Shown here: piece after piece, positions 53,479 to 62,840 of the stretch
Layout of the letters: each line of letters starts with the position of its first letter
Numbering within the stretch: position 1 is the first letter of the stretch
Source: Roseibium limicola
GTDB lineage: Bacteria; Pseudomonadota; Alphaproteobacteria; Rhizobiales; Stappiaceae
Length of the DNA: 64,000 bases
Direction: 5' to 3'
Assembly: GCF_017313085.1 (NCBI RefSeq)
Contig: NZ_JAFLNF010000009.1
Span: 150,837 to 214,836 of the forward strand
Translations under genes and position numbers: made by a program
Notes under the pieces: generated by a model
Database searches by the model: none
What the model was told of the DNA's origin: nothing
Seen by the model: the letters and a program-made list of their open reading frames with translations, nothing else

Positions 53479-55179
53479 TCAAGATGCTGGCTTGAAGTCG
53501 GCCAGGACGATCGCTGTTTCGTCGAGACAAATGACGCTGATCGGGCCGCTGCGCCCTCTAATGGCAACAGAACGCTCCGTCAGGTTCTGTGCTGGCGTAA
53601 TTCCGGCCGCCGTGATCAGGTCCATCGACACGGCCGCCAGCACGTTTTCCTCCTTTGCGACGCCTTCCAGGCGGCTGGCGACATTCACCACATCCCCCAG
53701 TGCAGTCAGGCCAGAGGCAACGCCGGACTGGCCGTCCAGGCCGATGCGCCCGAGGATGGCAGTGCCGCCATGCAGGCCGATGGCAATGCGCAAGGGCGCG
53801 GCGAGGTGGGCCGCAAGGTCCTCATTGACCTTCTCCAGTTCCTTGCTGACAGCCTGAATGCAGGCCAGCGCATCGCGCGCGCCGCTGCTCATGTCACTTT
53901 CCACGGCGAATAAGGCCATCACCCCGTCCCCCATGATCTTGTCGACCATGCCGTTATTGCGGTTGACGGTTTTTACCACCCCGTCAACGTAACGGTTGAG
54001 AATGAAGACGATGTCGAACGGCAGTTTGCCTTCGCTCAAGGAGGTGAAACCGCGCAGATCGATGAACATGACAACAACGGGCTGTTCGACACCCCAGCGA
54101 TAGCGATCGGACAAGCCCGGTGCCTGCATCTTCTTGCCGTGTCCCATGAGCGGGCGCACCACAATGTCGGTCATCGGCCGGATCTGGCAGGCCAGCCGGA
54201 CATTGGCGCTGGCGCCAATGCGCTTGAGCACCTGGGCTTCGGTCTTGCTCGGGCCGCTTAAGGAGGCCTCGCCGGAGAGGATCAGGGTGCGGCAGGTCGA
54301 ACAGCGGGCGCGACCGCCGCAAATCGACATATGCGGCACACCTTTCATTCGGCTGATCTCGAGCAGCGTCGGACCGGGGACGGATTTGACGGTTTTCTGA
54401 TCCAGATAGGTGACGGAGATGCGCTGCTGAAACATGCCGAGCGCGTATTTCGTCACCAGCGTCAGCAGAACCAGGGCAATCAGCGCATAAACGCCGAGCT
54501 GAACCTGGCTGACGATCTCCAGCAGGTTGCTTTTCTGTTCGGCGGTGACGTTGAGTTTCTGGTTGCCGGACAGTTCCAGGCGGCGGGCGGCGGAAATCCA
54601 TCCGGTCAACGCCAGCAAGGGCAGGGTGATCGCGACGCCCAGAAGCGGGGTTTGAACGCGCCTGTACCAGCGCTTGATCCGCAACCAATAGTGCAGACCG
54701 ATGCAGCCATGGCTCCAGACGACGATCAGCAGCGCGCTTTGCCAGAGGGCATCATTGGGCCAAAGCGCCGTCAGTTCGTGCTGATAGGAAATATTGGAGC
54801 CATAAAGTTCTCCAGCTCCACGGGTGACGAAGATATGCTTGATCAGCACATAGGGGATCAGCAGAGCCAGAATGATCTGCGTCGCTTCCCAGACCGGCAT
54901 TTTGAGGGTGCGGCGCTGGGCCAGCTTCCACAGGCCCAGGCCTGAATGCAGGATCATGGCCGTGTAGAAGATCCAGGGAAACAGCCGCTTGCCGGAGACG
55001 ACATAGCGGATGTCCTGCCCCCAGTTCATCGCCGAAAGTGAAATGTTGCCCAAGGCATGATTGAGGAAATGGAAGAAAACAAACGTGAAGAGGGTCAGCC
55101 CGCAGACCAGTCGGGTCTGCTGCAGAAGTGACCCTTTTCCGGGCGCAGATGCCTTGTTTTCAACCATGTGTCCCCTCAT
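53479..55179 (-). CDS. Membrane adenylate/guanylate cyclase with haem-anchor-like and [2Fe-2S] ferredoxin domains
   Basis: The 566-aa protein has three parts. Residues about 20-250 hold six membrane segments with conserved His residues (FFHFLNHALG, ILHSGLGLWKL, SHGCIGLHYWL), like the haem-b membrane anchors of succinate dehydrogenase. Residues about 255-345 are a plant-type ferredoxin with CGGRARCSTC and a final LACQ, giving four Cys. Residues about 370-545 are a class III cyclase catalytic domain (VMFIDLRGFTSLS, KIMGDGVMALF). This suggests second-messenger synthesis controlled by quinone or redox state, as described for the haem-anchored cyclase CyaC of Sinorhizobium. ATG 55167 is an alternative start. 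Confidence 0.88.
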   Translation of the reverse strand: MRGHMVENKASAPGKGSLLQQTRLVCGLTLFTFVFFHFLNHALGNISLSAMNWGQDIRYVVSGKRLFPWIFYTAMILHSGLGLWKLAQRRTLKMPVWEATQIILALLIPYVLIKHIFVTRGAGELYGSNISYQHELTALWPNDALWQSALLIVVWSHGCIGLHYWLRIKRWYRRVQTPLLGVAITLPLLALTGWISAARRLELSGNQKLNVTAEQKSNLLEIVSQVQLGVYALIALVLLTLVTKYALGMFQQRISVTYLDQKTVKSVPGPTLLEISRMKGVPHMSICGGRARCSTCRTLILSGEASLSGPSKTEAQVLKRIGASANVRLACQIRPMTDIVVRPLMGHGKKMQAPGLSDRYRWGVEQPVVVMFIDLRGFTSLSEGKLPFDIVFILNRYVDGVVKTVNRNNGMVDKIMGDGVMALFAVESDMSSGARDALACIQAVSKELEKVNEDLAAHLAAPLRIAIGLHGGTAILGRIGLDGQSGVASGLTALGDVVNVASRLEGVAKEENVLAAVSMDLITAAGITPAQNLTERSVAIRGRSGPISVICLDETAIVLADFKPAS

Positions 55180-55365
55180 TGAACGCCCCTGGAAGCGCGT
55201 GTTTCGACGTCTCGATCAAACCACCATTGCGATGTGCCGCAGCGCAGGTGTAGCGTCCAGCGCGTTGGCAAGCACTGCGCAGATTGGTTGGCGCAGCGAT
55301 TGCAAGGTAGCCCCGCCCATCGGGGGAAGCCTGATGCGAATGCCAATTAAGAAAAGGGAACGATA

Positions 55366-56712
55366 ATGTCTTCAACGCAAGTCCTAATTGCCGAAATCGA
55401 CGGTCTGGAACATGCCACCGATGCGGCGACCCTGCGTCTGAAGAGTCGCGACTTTTTCTGGTTCTCCCCGCTCTTGAAGCCGCAGCTCGACGACTGCCGG
55501 GCGGAGATTTCGGTTCGCCCGCACAGCGTGGACGAGGTTATGCGTCTGGCTTCGGCTGCAGCCCGCACCCGGACGCCGATCACCGTGCGCGGTGGTGGCA
55601 CGGGCAATTACGGTCAGGCCGTTCCGCTGAAAGGCGGCATCGTTCTCGATATGGGCGCTCTGGATCAGGTGATCGAGGTCAAGCCTGCAGTGGGCACTTT
55701 CGCTGCTGGCGCGACCATGCTGGAGATAGACAAGGCGTTGGCGCCTCACGGTCAGGAACTGCGCTTTTATCCCTCGACCCGCAAGCAGGCGACGATCGGC
55801 GGTTTTGTCGCAGGCGGTGCTGCCGGCGCAGGATCCTGCACCTGGGGTCAGTTGTCCGATGCAGGCGCGGTTCTCGCCGTCGAGGTGGTCACGGTGGAAG
55901 AAGCGCCGAAGCTGCTGAAGCTGGAAGGGCCGGACGTTCTGAAGGTGCTGCACGCTTATGGCATCAACGGCATTATCGTTTCTGTCACAGTGCCTTTGGC
56001 GCCGGCGCATCCATGGGCCGAGCGCATGATTGCGTTTGATACGCTCGAAGCCGCCGCGCGTTTTGGTCAAGCGTTTACCGAGGCGGACGGCATCGCCAAG
56101 AAGCTGGTGTCGGTGTTCGATCCGCGCATTCCACCCAAGCTTGGGCGTCTGGGACGCAAAGTGCCGGAAGGCAAGGCTGCCGCCATTATAATGGTGGCGG
56201 AGCCTCAGGCAGCAGCGATGGAAGATATGGCGCGCGCCCATGGCGGCGAGATCGTCTTTGCACGCGATGCCGAAGGCGCGCAGATGGCGGCGTTCGAGGG
56301 CAAGGGAGAGGTCGGGCCGCTGTATGAATACACCTGGAATCACACCACCTTGCATGCGCTGAAGCGCGATCCGGCCATCACCTATCTGCAGCTGCGGTTT
56401 CCGCCAGACAGCAATCTCGAGGTGATGGGCAGATTGGCGGAGCATTTCGGTGATGAGATGCTGATGCACCTGGAGTTTCAGCGTCGCTTTGGCCGTGCGA
56501 CCTTTTCGGCCCTGCCGCTGGTGCAATTCACCAGTGAGGCGCGGCTTCGCGAAATCATGGCGGAAACCGAGGCGCTGGGCGCGCAGGTCTCTGATCCGCA
56601 CACTTATGTGCTCAACAATGCCGGATGGAAGCGGGTCGACGCGCCGCAGCCGGAGTTCAAACGCCAGGCCGATCCATATTCTCTGCTGAACCCGGGTAAG
56701 CTTGCCGAATGA
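55366..56712 (+). CDS. FAD-binding oxidase (D-lactate dehydrogenase / GlcD-like)
   Basis: The protein has 448 aa. The FAD_binding_4 (PCMH) domain has VRGGGTGNYGQAVPLKGGIV and KQATIGGFVAGGAAGAG. The C-terminal part ends YSLLNPGKLAE, a block common to these oxidases. They oxidise 2-hydroxy acids or related substrates, and no partner subunit is adjacent. It is divergent from the cyclase gene across 186 bp. AAAGGGAA serves as the ribosome site. Confidence 0.9.
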   Translation: MSSTQVLIAEIDGLEHATDAATLRLKSRDFFWFSPLLKPQLDDCRAEISVRPHSVDEVMRLASAAARTRTPITVRGGGTGNYGQAVPLKGGIVLDMGALDQVIEVKPAVGTFAAGATMLEIDKALAPHGQELRFYPSTRKQATIGGFVAGGAAGAGSCTWGQLSDAGAVLAVEVVTVEEAPKLLKLEGPDVLKVLHAYGINGIIVSVTVPLAPAHPWAERMIAFDTLEAAARFGQAFTEADGIAKKLVSVFDPRIPPKLGRLGRKVPEGKAAAIIMVAEPQAAAMEDMARAHGGEIVFARDAEGAQMAAFEGKGEVGPLYEYTWNHTTLHALKRDPAITYLQLRFPPDSNLEVMGRLAEHFGDEMLMHLEFQRRFGRATFSALPLVQFTSEARLREIMAETEALGAQVSDPHTYVLNNAGWKRVDAPQPEFKRQADPYSLLNPGKLAE

Positions 56713-56827
56713 GTTGGCTTTGATCGGCTCGCCGTTTTCCCCGTTCTCTTGTGCCAAGGCCTTGCTTTGGGGTAAGTGAGCCGCAAAGCTCCACGCAAAT
56801 GAGACAAGACGACGAGGGATCCGAGCC

Positions 56828-57187
56828 ATGAAGCTTTACGGCATCAAGAACTGCGACACGGTGAAGAAGGCGCGCAAGTTCCTGGACGAAGCCAATGTGC
56901 CCTACGAGTTCCACGACTACAAGAAAGACGGCGTTGACGAGGTTGCGCTGCGGGAATTCGTGGCGGAGTTCGGATGGGACACGGTGCTCAACAAGCGTGG
57001 CACCTCCTGGCGCAAGCTGCCCGACGACGTGAAGGACGAAGTCACCGACGCCGAAACGGCAATGTCGGTGATGTTCGACAACCCATCGACCATCAAGCGC
57101 CCGCTTGTTCAGTCGGGGGAGCATCGCCTCATCGGCTTTGATGCCGTCGCCTGGGAAATGGCGTTGGAAATGGGCCAGCTCAAGTAA
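56828..57187 (+). CDS. ArsC/Spx/YffB family thioredoxin-fold protein
   Basis: The protein has 119 aa. It starts MKLYGIKNCDTVKKARKFLD, placing one Cys in the thioredoxin-fold active loop. WDTVLNKRGTSWRKL and FDNPSTIKRPLV, with the Arg-Pro pair, are family blocks. It resembles YffB more than true arsenate reductases, since the typical additional Cys residues are missing. The role is probably glutathione-linked reduction, unproven. Confidence 0.92.
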   Translation: MKLYGIKNCDTVKKARKFLDEANVPYEFHDYKKDGVDEVALREFVAEFGWDTVLNKRGTSWRKLPDDVKDEVTDAETAMSVMFDNPSTIKRPLVQSGEHRLIGFDAVAWEMALEMGQLK

Positions 57188-57206
57188 CAGTGCTGCCGCG
57201 CGGCTC

Positions 57207-57623
57207 CTACCAGGAGCGGCGCGGGCCTGTGTCGATGTGGTAATGCCCGCTGGAATAATGCTTGTAGCCACCAACGGCCTTCTGACTTTTCAGGAAGGCC
57301 AATACCGACGACGGCGGTCCATCGACCGAGAAGTCCACGGCCTGACAATTCAGGTGGTAAGAATGCTTGGCACCGCCCTTCCACCAGTTCTCAAGCCACC
57401 AGCGCTTGGTTGAATGCACCGTCACCCGGCCATAGCGCTTGGCCACCTTGTTCAGAACCTTCTTCAGCTTTCGCGGCACGCACCATTCCGTATCATTGTA
57501 GGAAATGGAGTCGCTTGAACCGGTAATCCAGCCCAGACCAGTGACGCCGGCAACAGAGCCGCAGCCGCTCAGGCCGATGCACAGGACAAGAAGAATGGAG
57601 AGGGTCTTGAGCCGGGAGGCCAT
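57207..57623 (-). CDS. Peptidase M15A-like (YcbK/DUF882) lipoprotein
   Basis: The protein has 138 aa. A signal peptide ends in lipobox LSGC (residue ~21), so it is a lipoprotein. The zinc-peptidase motifs are SYHLNCQAVDF (S-x-H-x3-x-A-x-D pattern) and GHYHIDTG. WWLENWW precedes them. It likely cuts or binds peptidoglycan stem peptides. It is shorter than most family members, a minimal catalytic domain. Confidence 0.87.
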   Translation of the reverse strand: MASRLKTLSILLVLCIGLSGCGSVAGVTGLGWITGSSDSISYNDTEWCVPRKLKKVLNKVAKRYGRVTVHSTKRWWLENWWKGGAKHSYHLNCQAVDFSVDGPPSSVLAFLKSQKAVGGYKHYSSGHYHIDTGPRRSW

Positions 57624-57803
57624 GACATTTCCCTTAACGCAGAACAGAGGTGGGGCAAGTTGCCCTCAGTGTCCCGTGTCAAAGTTAAAAATGTCATGAG
57701 AAACGTGGTTAACCGGTAACCTTGTGGGTTGCCGATTGCGATTAACTTGTCGCTTTGCAACGCTGTGCCACGCTGATGAACCCCTCATGAAGGCGCTGAG
57801 ACC

Positions 57804-58706
57804 TCAGCCCAGCTCCACGCCGTCGTTCTTCAGTTCATCGGCAAGCCAGGAGCGAAATTGGCGAATTCTTGGGTTGGAACTTGAGCTTTGAGGATAGGCC
57901 AGAGCCCATGATTGTTCTGTGATTTCCGTGACCTGCTCAAAAGGCTGGATCAGCAGCCCTGCGTCCAGGTGCTGACGGTAGAAGAACGGCGTCAGAATGC
58001 CGACACCCTGTCCGGCAAGGGCGCGGTTCCCTTCAAGCGCCTGGGACCCCATGCGGGATGACGTCAAGTGGCTCAGGTCCGTATCCGGCATTCCGGCCTC
58101 TGCAAACCACAGAGCCCACCAGGGGTCATGTGGCCCGATGAGCGGGAGTGACAGCAGATCAGCCGGTGTTTTCAGCGCCGGTTTGTCCTTCAGCAAGGCG
58201 GGGCTGAGCATCGGTGTAAAATGCACGGAAACAATGTCGTGCTGGACCCAATCGTTTGGCGCCGGGTGGCAGGCGGTCACGGCAATATCTGAATCAAGAA
58301 ATTGCGGCACTTCGCTGGTGTCATAAGGCACGATCCGCACCATCAACTTCGGATGTCGCTGTTCGAAGCTGCTGAGGCGCGCTGCAAGCCACTGCATCGC
58401 GAAAGTGGTGTTGCAGGAAATCGTCAAAACAGACTCGCTCTGCTCTCGCACACTGTCGACTGCGTTCCTCAGATCACTGAAAGCGCAGATCAGCCGGCCC
58501 GACAATTGGTGCCCCTTGGCCGTTAACTCGATCTTGCGCGGCTTGCGCATGAACAGCGGGAAACCGAGCTTTTCTTCCAGCAGCTTGATCTGGTAACTGA
58601 CCGCCGCCTGGGTCATGCCCAGGTCGTCTGCGGCCCGGGTAAAGCTCATGTGCCGCGCCGCAGCCTCGAAGGCTCGCAGGGCGGAAAGGGGAGGAAGTTC
58701 GGTCAT
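57804..58706 (-). CDS. LysR-type transcriptional regulator (GcvA-like)
   Basis: The protein has 300 aa. The N-terminal winged helix (LSALRAFEAAARHMSFTRAA, then MTQAAVSYQIKLLEEKLG) is followed by the effector-binding domain (about 92-295). The sequence follows the GcvA subgroup. It is divergent from a DUF1127 gene, which may be its target. Confidence 0.93.
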   Translation of the reverse strand: MTELPPLSALRAFEAAARHMSFTRAADDLGMTQAAVSYQIKLLEEKLGFPLFMRKPRKIELTAKGHQLSGRLICAFSDLRNAVDSVREQSESVLTISCNTTFAMQWLAARLSSFEQRHPKLMVRIVPYDTSEVPQFLDSDIAVTACHPAPNDWVQHDIVSVHFTPMLSPALLKDKPALKTPADLLSLPLIGPHDPWWALWFAEAGMPDTDLSHLTSSRMGSQALEGNRALAGQGVGILTPFFYRQHLDAGLLIQPFEQVTEITEQSWALAYPQSSSSNPRIRQFRSWLADELKNDGVELG

Positions 58707-58815
58707 TGGGCACTACCATGGATAAGCTCAGCTTATGCATGATGCGCGAAAACTCGTTCGTCAACAACACGCAAGCAGGAGATAGTGCCAACATCAAAAC
58801 AAAGGAGTTAAGACA

Positions 58816-59112
58816 ATGGCTGCTGTCTCCAGTTCGCCGCACGGCGGAACTTTGCGCGTCGCATTTCCAAGGCTGGCCAGGGCATTGGGGCGCTTGCCAG
58901 CGCTTATCCTTGCCAGAGGTCGTCGATCAAAGCGTCGGGGCCGTCTGTCACCGACTGCGCTGCCTGACCATCTGCTGCAAGATGTCGGCCTGTCGCGCCG
59001 TCTTGAGGGAGGTACGTTTGAGGCCTCCTGGCGCCAGGAGCTGCAATCCATGCAGGCGCATGAGTTGGAAGAACGTGAGCGGCTGGCATCCACCCGTGAG
59101 GATCTTGTCTGA
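58816..59112 (+). CDS. DUF1127 domain small protein
   Basis: The protein has 98 aa. The DUF1127 motif is LPDHLLQDVGLSRRLEGG in the C-terminal half, after an Arg-rich stretch. Small Arg-rich DUF1127 proteins have been linked to RNA-based control of phosphate and stress responses in alphaproteobacteria. This one is longer than the usual ~45-70 aa. AAGGAG lies 8 nt before ATG 58816. It is convergent with lysE. Confidence 0.85.
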   Translation: MAAVSSSPHGGTLRVAFPRLARALGRLPALILARGRRSKRRGRLSPTALPDHLLQDVGLSRRLEGGTFEASWRQELQSMQAHELEERERLASTREDLV

Positions 59113-59118
59113 GCGCGC

Positions 59119-59715
59119 CTACAGAAAAAGCGCCCAGGCGGTGACGGCGAGCATGGCGATGGCCATCACCGAGGTGATGAACCGCAGAAGTGGGCCTTCA
59201 CCGATCAGCTTGAGAACCGAAACGCCGGCCAGCGCCCAGAGCGAATGAAAAACGCTGCCACCGAGGACGAAGCCAGCCGTCATGACTGCGGCATTCGTCG
59301 GCAGGCTCCAGGCGCTTCCGGAAAAGAAGGTGGCATAGGCCGACAGGCTCATCGCCCAGGTTTTCGGGCTGAGCGGATGGATCAGGACACCTTCCCAGAA
59401 ACCGGGCAGGGAGGTGGCGCCTTTTGGCGTCACATTCAGCCGCACCAGCCGCCAGGCGAGATAGCTCATATAGGCAAAGCTCAGGCCCTTGAAGATGACG
59501 GCGACCGCGCCGCTTTCCGCCATGATCTTGCCGAGCCCGAAGGCCACGCAGACATTTAGGACTATGGAGCCGAGCTGCGATGCGACGATCACCGGGAAGG
59601 CCGCGCCGTACCCCGCACTTGCGCCAATGGCCATGAAAGTCAGATTGCCGGGACCGGGCGTTCCGGTCATGACAATCACGAACAAGGCGAAGGCGGTCAG
59701 GGCGCTGAAATCCAT
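59119..59715 (-). CDS. LysE/RhtB family amino-acid exporter
   Basis: The protein has 198 aa and about six membrane segments. TGTPGPGNLTFMAIGASAGY is the LysE signature and HPLSPKTWAMSLSAY is also conserved. It exports amino acids or related metabolites. It is divergent from a MocR-type regulator across an 80-bp gap holding a near-palindrome. Confidence 0.92.
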   Translation of the reverse strand: MDFSALTAFALFVIVMTGTPGPGNLTFMAIGASAGYGAAFPVIVASQLGSIVLNVCVAFGLGKIMAESGAVAVIFKGLSFAYMSYLAWRLVRLNVTPKGATSLPGFWEGVLIHPLSPKTWAMSLSAYATFFSGSAWSLPTNAAVMTAGFVLGGSVFHSLWALAGVSVLKLIGEGPLLRFITSVMAIAMLAVTAWALFL

Positions 59716-59723
59716 GATAATGA

Positions 59724-59764
59724 CAATCGATACAGTTAAGGGTGCAAATTAAGTGTATTGATCG
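59724..59764. promoter_or_regulatory. Near-palindromic operator between lysE and the MocR gene
   Basis: CAATCGATACAGTTAA (59724-59739) and TTAAGTGTATTGATCG (59749-59764) are inverted copies matching at 13 of 16 positions, 9 bp apart. The position between divergent genes suggests joint control by the MocR protein. Confidence 0.6.
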
Positions 59765-59794
59765 ACTGTCACCGTCAATGTATTTATTGTTCTC

Positions 59795-61201
59795 ATGACA
59801 ATCTGGCTTCCCGATCTCACGGCGGCATCCGGGCCGATCTATCTGGCGGTTGCCGATGCGCTGGAAGGCGACATCCGTACTGGTGCATTGAAGGTCGGCG
59901 AGAAACTGCCGCCCCAGCGCGAGTTGGCCTATCAGCTTGGCGTGACGCTGGGCACCATCACCCGTGCCTACCGTGAAGCCGAACGGCGCCGGCTGGTACG
60001 CGGGGAAATCGGGCGTGGCACCTATGTTGCTCCTGAAGAGATGGAAGTCTCGCCTTTGATCCCGCGCGAGGATCGCACCTCCGATCTCGATCTGGCCCGC
60101 AATTTCGCCTATCCGCATCTGAACCCGGATCTGGGCAAGGGGCTTGGGCGGCTGGCCCGCATGCCGGGCATCGACCGGCTGAACGGCTTCGTCCCGTCCG
60201 AAGGTCTGTCCAGTCACCGGGAGCTTGGGGCGCAGTTTTTCGACTTTTACCGTCTGGATGCGGATCCGGCCAATGTGGCGCTGACCTGCGGCGCCCAACA
60301 TGGCATTCAGATCCTTCTGCAGGCGCTGTTTAAGCCCGGCGATGCGGTGGCCGTCGATGCCTTCACCTATCCCTCGATCCTCAATTCCGCTCCTCATCTG
60401 GGTCTTCGGCTCGTCCCGGTACCGGCGCTGAGGAATGACGCGGGCGATTTTCTTGCCATGGATCCCGAGGCTTTGGCGGGCGCCGCGCGGACTCAGGATG
60501 TGAAGGGCGTTTTCCTGATGCCCAATATGCAGAACCCGACGACCCACACCATGAGCATCGAGGAACGGCAGGCCATCGTCGCGGTCGCCCGCCATCATGG
60601 GCTGAAGATCATCGAGGACGATCCCTACACGCCGTTCGTCGAAAACTGTCCCTTTGCCTTTGGTATGCTGGCGCCGGAACTGACGGCGTCTATTGCCAGC
60701 ACCTCCAAGCTGCTGTCGCCGGGCAGTCGTGTTGGCTTCGTGCATGTGCCCCGCTCTTATGGCGTGGCAGTGCGCAATCTGATCGGCGAAAGCACCTGGA
60801 TGGCCTCACCCATCACCGCCGAGCTGATCGCCGGCTGGGTGCGCGATGGGACTTTCGCCCGCACGCTTGCGGCCAAGCGTCAGGCCAATCTGGTCCGCCA
60901 CGCAATGGCCTGTGAGATTCTCGGCCGCGAGGCCTTTCAGGGCGGCAGCGACAAGGTTTTCGGCTGGTACCGGGTGCCTGATCGCTGGGCGGCTCGGGAT
61001 CTCGAGGCGGACCTGGGCAAATCCGGCGTGGCGGCCCTGTCAGCGCGCTATTTTCAACAAGGCGAGCGCAGCCCCGCGCCCTATCTGCGGCTGACCTTTG
61101 GCTCGATTGTCGGGGACATAGAATTTCGCCGCGCCCTGACCATCCTGCGCGACACGGCAGCCAACAGGGGTTCTTCCACCGGGTTCCGGCCGATTGCCTG
61201 A
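59795..61201 (+). CDS. MocR-type regulator (GntR winged helix fused to class I aminotransferase domain)
   Basis: The protein has 468 aa. The GntR-type winged helix covers residues 10-80 (IYLAVADALEGDIRTGALK, then PPQRELAYQLGVTLGTITRA). An aminotransferase-like domain follows, with the PLP Lys in STSKLLSPGSRVGFVH and the NPTTHTMS block. MocR proteins sense vitamin B6-linked ligands or amino acids. The divergent exporter suggests amino-acid efflux control. Confidence 0.93.
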   Translation: MTIWLPDLTAASGPIYLAVADALEGDIRTGALKVGEKLPPQRELAYQLGVTLGTITRAYREAERRRLVRGEIGRGTYVAPEEMEVSPLIPREDRTSDLDLARNFAYPHLNPDLGKGLGRLARMPGIDRLNGFVPSEGLSSHRELGAQFFDFYRLDADPANVALTCGAQHGIQILLQALFKPGDAVAVDAFTYPSILNSAPHLGLRLVPVPALRNDAGDFLAMDPEALAGAARTQDVKGVFLMPNMQNPTTHTMSIEERQAIVAVARHHGLKIIEDDPYTPFVENCPFAFGMLAPELTASIASTSKLLSPGSRVGFVHVPRSYGVAVRNLIGESTWMASPITAELIAGWVRDGTFARTLAAKRQANLVRHAMACEILGREAFQGGSDKVFGWYRVPDRWAARDLEADLGKSGVAALSARYFQQGERSPAPYLRLTFGSIVGDIEFRRALTILRDTAANRGSSTGFRPIA

Positions 61202-61342
61202 CGCGGAGTTTTGCGTGTCGACCCGCCAATTTCCCGCGGTGATGCTTTGACATTGCCGCGCTGCACAGGAATAAGCGCTCTCGCAAGGCACTCTGCCAGG
61301 GCTTGCTTTCAAGGCCCGCATGTTCTCAAGGACGGAAGACTG

Positions 61343-62137
61343 ATGACATTTTGGAGAAGCAAACGCGCTTCAACCCAGGACAAGGCCGTCGCTTTCGATC
61401 TGGAGGCTGCCAGCTATGCCCGGTTTGAAAATGTCGGTCTCGAGATCTCCGGCCGTACGATCCTGCAAGACCTCTCTCTGCAGTTGAACCAACAGCGCAT
61501 CGGTCTTGTCGGTCTGAACGGATCAGGCAAGAGCAGCTTCGTGCGTCTGCTCAACGGATTGCGCCAGCCAACCTCGGGTCGGCTGGAAATCTTCGGCGCC
61601 GACGCAGTGGCTGCCCGGAAGGACCTGCCCCGGCACGTCGGCTTCGTCTTCCAGAATCCGGATCATCAGGCGATCTTTCCAACAGTGGAAGAAGACGTCG
61701 CCTTCGGCCTGCGCCAGTTGGGCGAAGACGACCGGTTGGCGCTTGAGCAAGCCCGTGACTTTCTCTCACTGCATGGCGCCAGTCATCTGGCGCAGCGGCC
61801 GATTGCCGAGTTGTCGGAAGGCCAGAAGCAGCTGGTCTGCATTCTGGCAGTGCTGATCATGCAGCCCAGCCTGATCATTCTCGATGAGCCCTATTCCTCG
61901 CTCGACGCCCTCGCCGCGCGCCGCCTGCATGCGAAGCTTGAAAGTCTGCCCCAGAAGATTGTCATGATCAGTCACGACCCCAGCCAGCTCGAAGATTTCG
62001 ACCGGGTGGTGTGGATCGAGGCGGGAGGCTTGCGTGCCGATGGCGCGCCGGGAGAGATCCTGAAGGCTTATGACGACGACATTCGCGCCAAGGCAGCCGC
62101 AGCCGGCGTCGACGATTGGGACAGGGGGCATCTGTGA
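61343..62137 (+). CDS. bioM: Biotin ECF transporter, ATP-binding protein BioM
   Basis: The protein has 264 aa from ATG 61343; longer open frame upstream is not family-like. Walker A is GLNGSGKSS, the signature is the variant LSEGQKQLV in place of LSGGQ, and Walker B is LIILDEPYSSLD. The variant signature fits BioM/CbiO-type ATPases. It is first in bioMNY and overlaps bioN as GTGA. Confidence 0.92.
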   Translation: MTFWRSKRASTQDKAVAFDLEAASYARFENVGLEISGRTILQDLSLQLNQQRIGLVGLNGSGKSSFVRLLNGLRQPTSGRLEIFGADAVAARKDLPRHVGFVFQNPDHQAIFPTVEEDVAFGLRQLGEDDRLALEQARDFLSLHGASHLAQRPIAELSEGQKQLVCILAVLIMQPSLIILDEPYSSLDALAARRLHAKLESLPQKIVMISHDPSQLEDFDRVVWIEAGGLRADGAPGEILKAYDDDIRAKAAAAGVDDWDRGHL

Positions 62138-62778
62138 TCTCGCTGTATCACCCCGGAACCTCCTGGCTGCATCGCTTGCCGGCAGGCGGCAAGCTGATTG
62201 CCCTGGCCGTGGTCAGTCTGGCTTTGATGTCGCAGACCTCTCTGCCGATGCTTGGCGCCGCGCTGGGCGTCACGCTTGTGCTTTACCGCAGTCTTGGTCC
62301 GGGCTGGGTGGGGCGTCTTGCGGTCATTCGCTCTCTGCTGCCGCTGGCGCTGGTGCTTCTGGCGTTTCACGGCCTCACCGGGGACTGGTTGCTGGGGGCA
62401 GCGGTGGCCTTGCGGCTGGTCGTGCTGATGACCCTGGCCAATCTGGTCACGCTGACAACCCGCATGGACGCCATGCTGGCAGCAGTCGAACCTCTGTTCC
62501 GGCCGCTGTCACTGTTCGGCATTTCACCCAGGGTGCCATCGCTGGCCGTCGTCCTGGTCATCCGCTTTGTCCCGGTGCTGCATCAGGTGCAGCTGGCCCT
62601 GCGGGAAGCCTGGCAGGCGCGAGGCGGACGAAAGTCGTCCTGGCGCATCGTGCCGCCACTGATTATTCAGGCGCTGAAATTGGCCGACCATGTCGCCGAT
62701 GCCTTGAGTGCGCGCGGCGGGGCCTCAGGCATGGTCCCATCGTCAGGGGCGATGGCTCGCCAGACGGAATCCGTTTAA
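62134..62778 (+). CDS. bioN: Biotin ECF transporter, transmembrane subunit BioN
   Basis: The protein has 214 aa from GTG 62134, taken because it overlaps the bioM stop and follows AGGGGG. The CbiQ/EcfT-type membrane protein has about five helices. Coupling motifs are the AREAW-like LREAWQARGG and a second Ala-Arg-Gly motif, ALSARGG. It couples BioM to the biotin-binding BioY. Confidence 0.92.
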   Translation: MISLYHPGTSWLHRLPAGGKLIALAVVSLALMSQTSLPMLGAALGVTLVLYRSLGPGWVGRLAVIRSLLPLALVLLAFHGLTGDWLLGAAVALRLVVLMTLANLVTLTTRMDAMLAAVEPLFRPLSLFGISPRVPSLAVVLVIRFVPVLHQVQLALREAWQARGGRKSSWRIVPPLIIQALKLADHVADALSARGGASGMVPSSGAMARQTESV

Positions 62779-62840
62779 AACCCTCTCAAACTCCGGTCGA
62801 CCACCCGATGGGGTGCGGCCCTTGGAAGGAACCGATAGAC

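Noticed and set aside
61202..61342. BioR operator before bioMNY
   Set aside because: No TTAT-N2-ATAA-type palindrome was found in the gap.
62070..62840. Long N-terminal extension of bioY (441-aa frame)
   Set aside because: The extra part runs over bioN in a different frame; ATG 62841 has a good ribosome site and begins the BioY fold.
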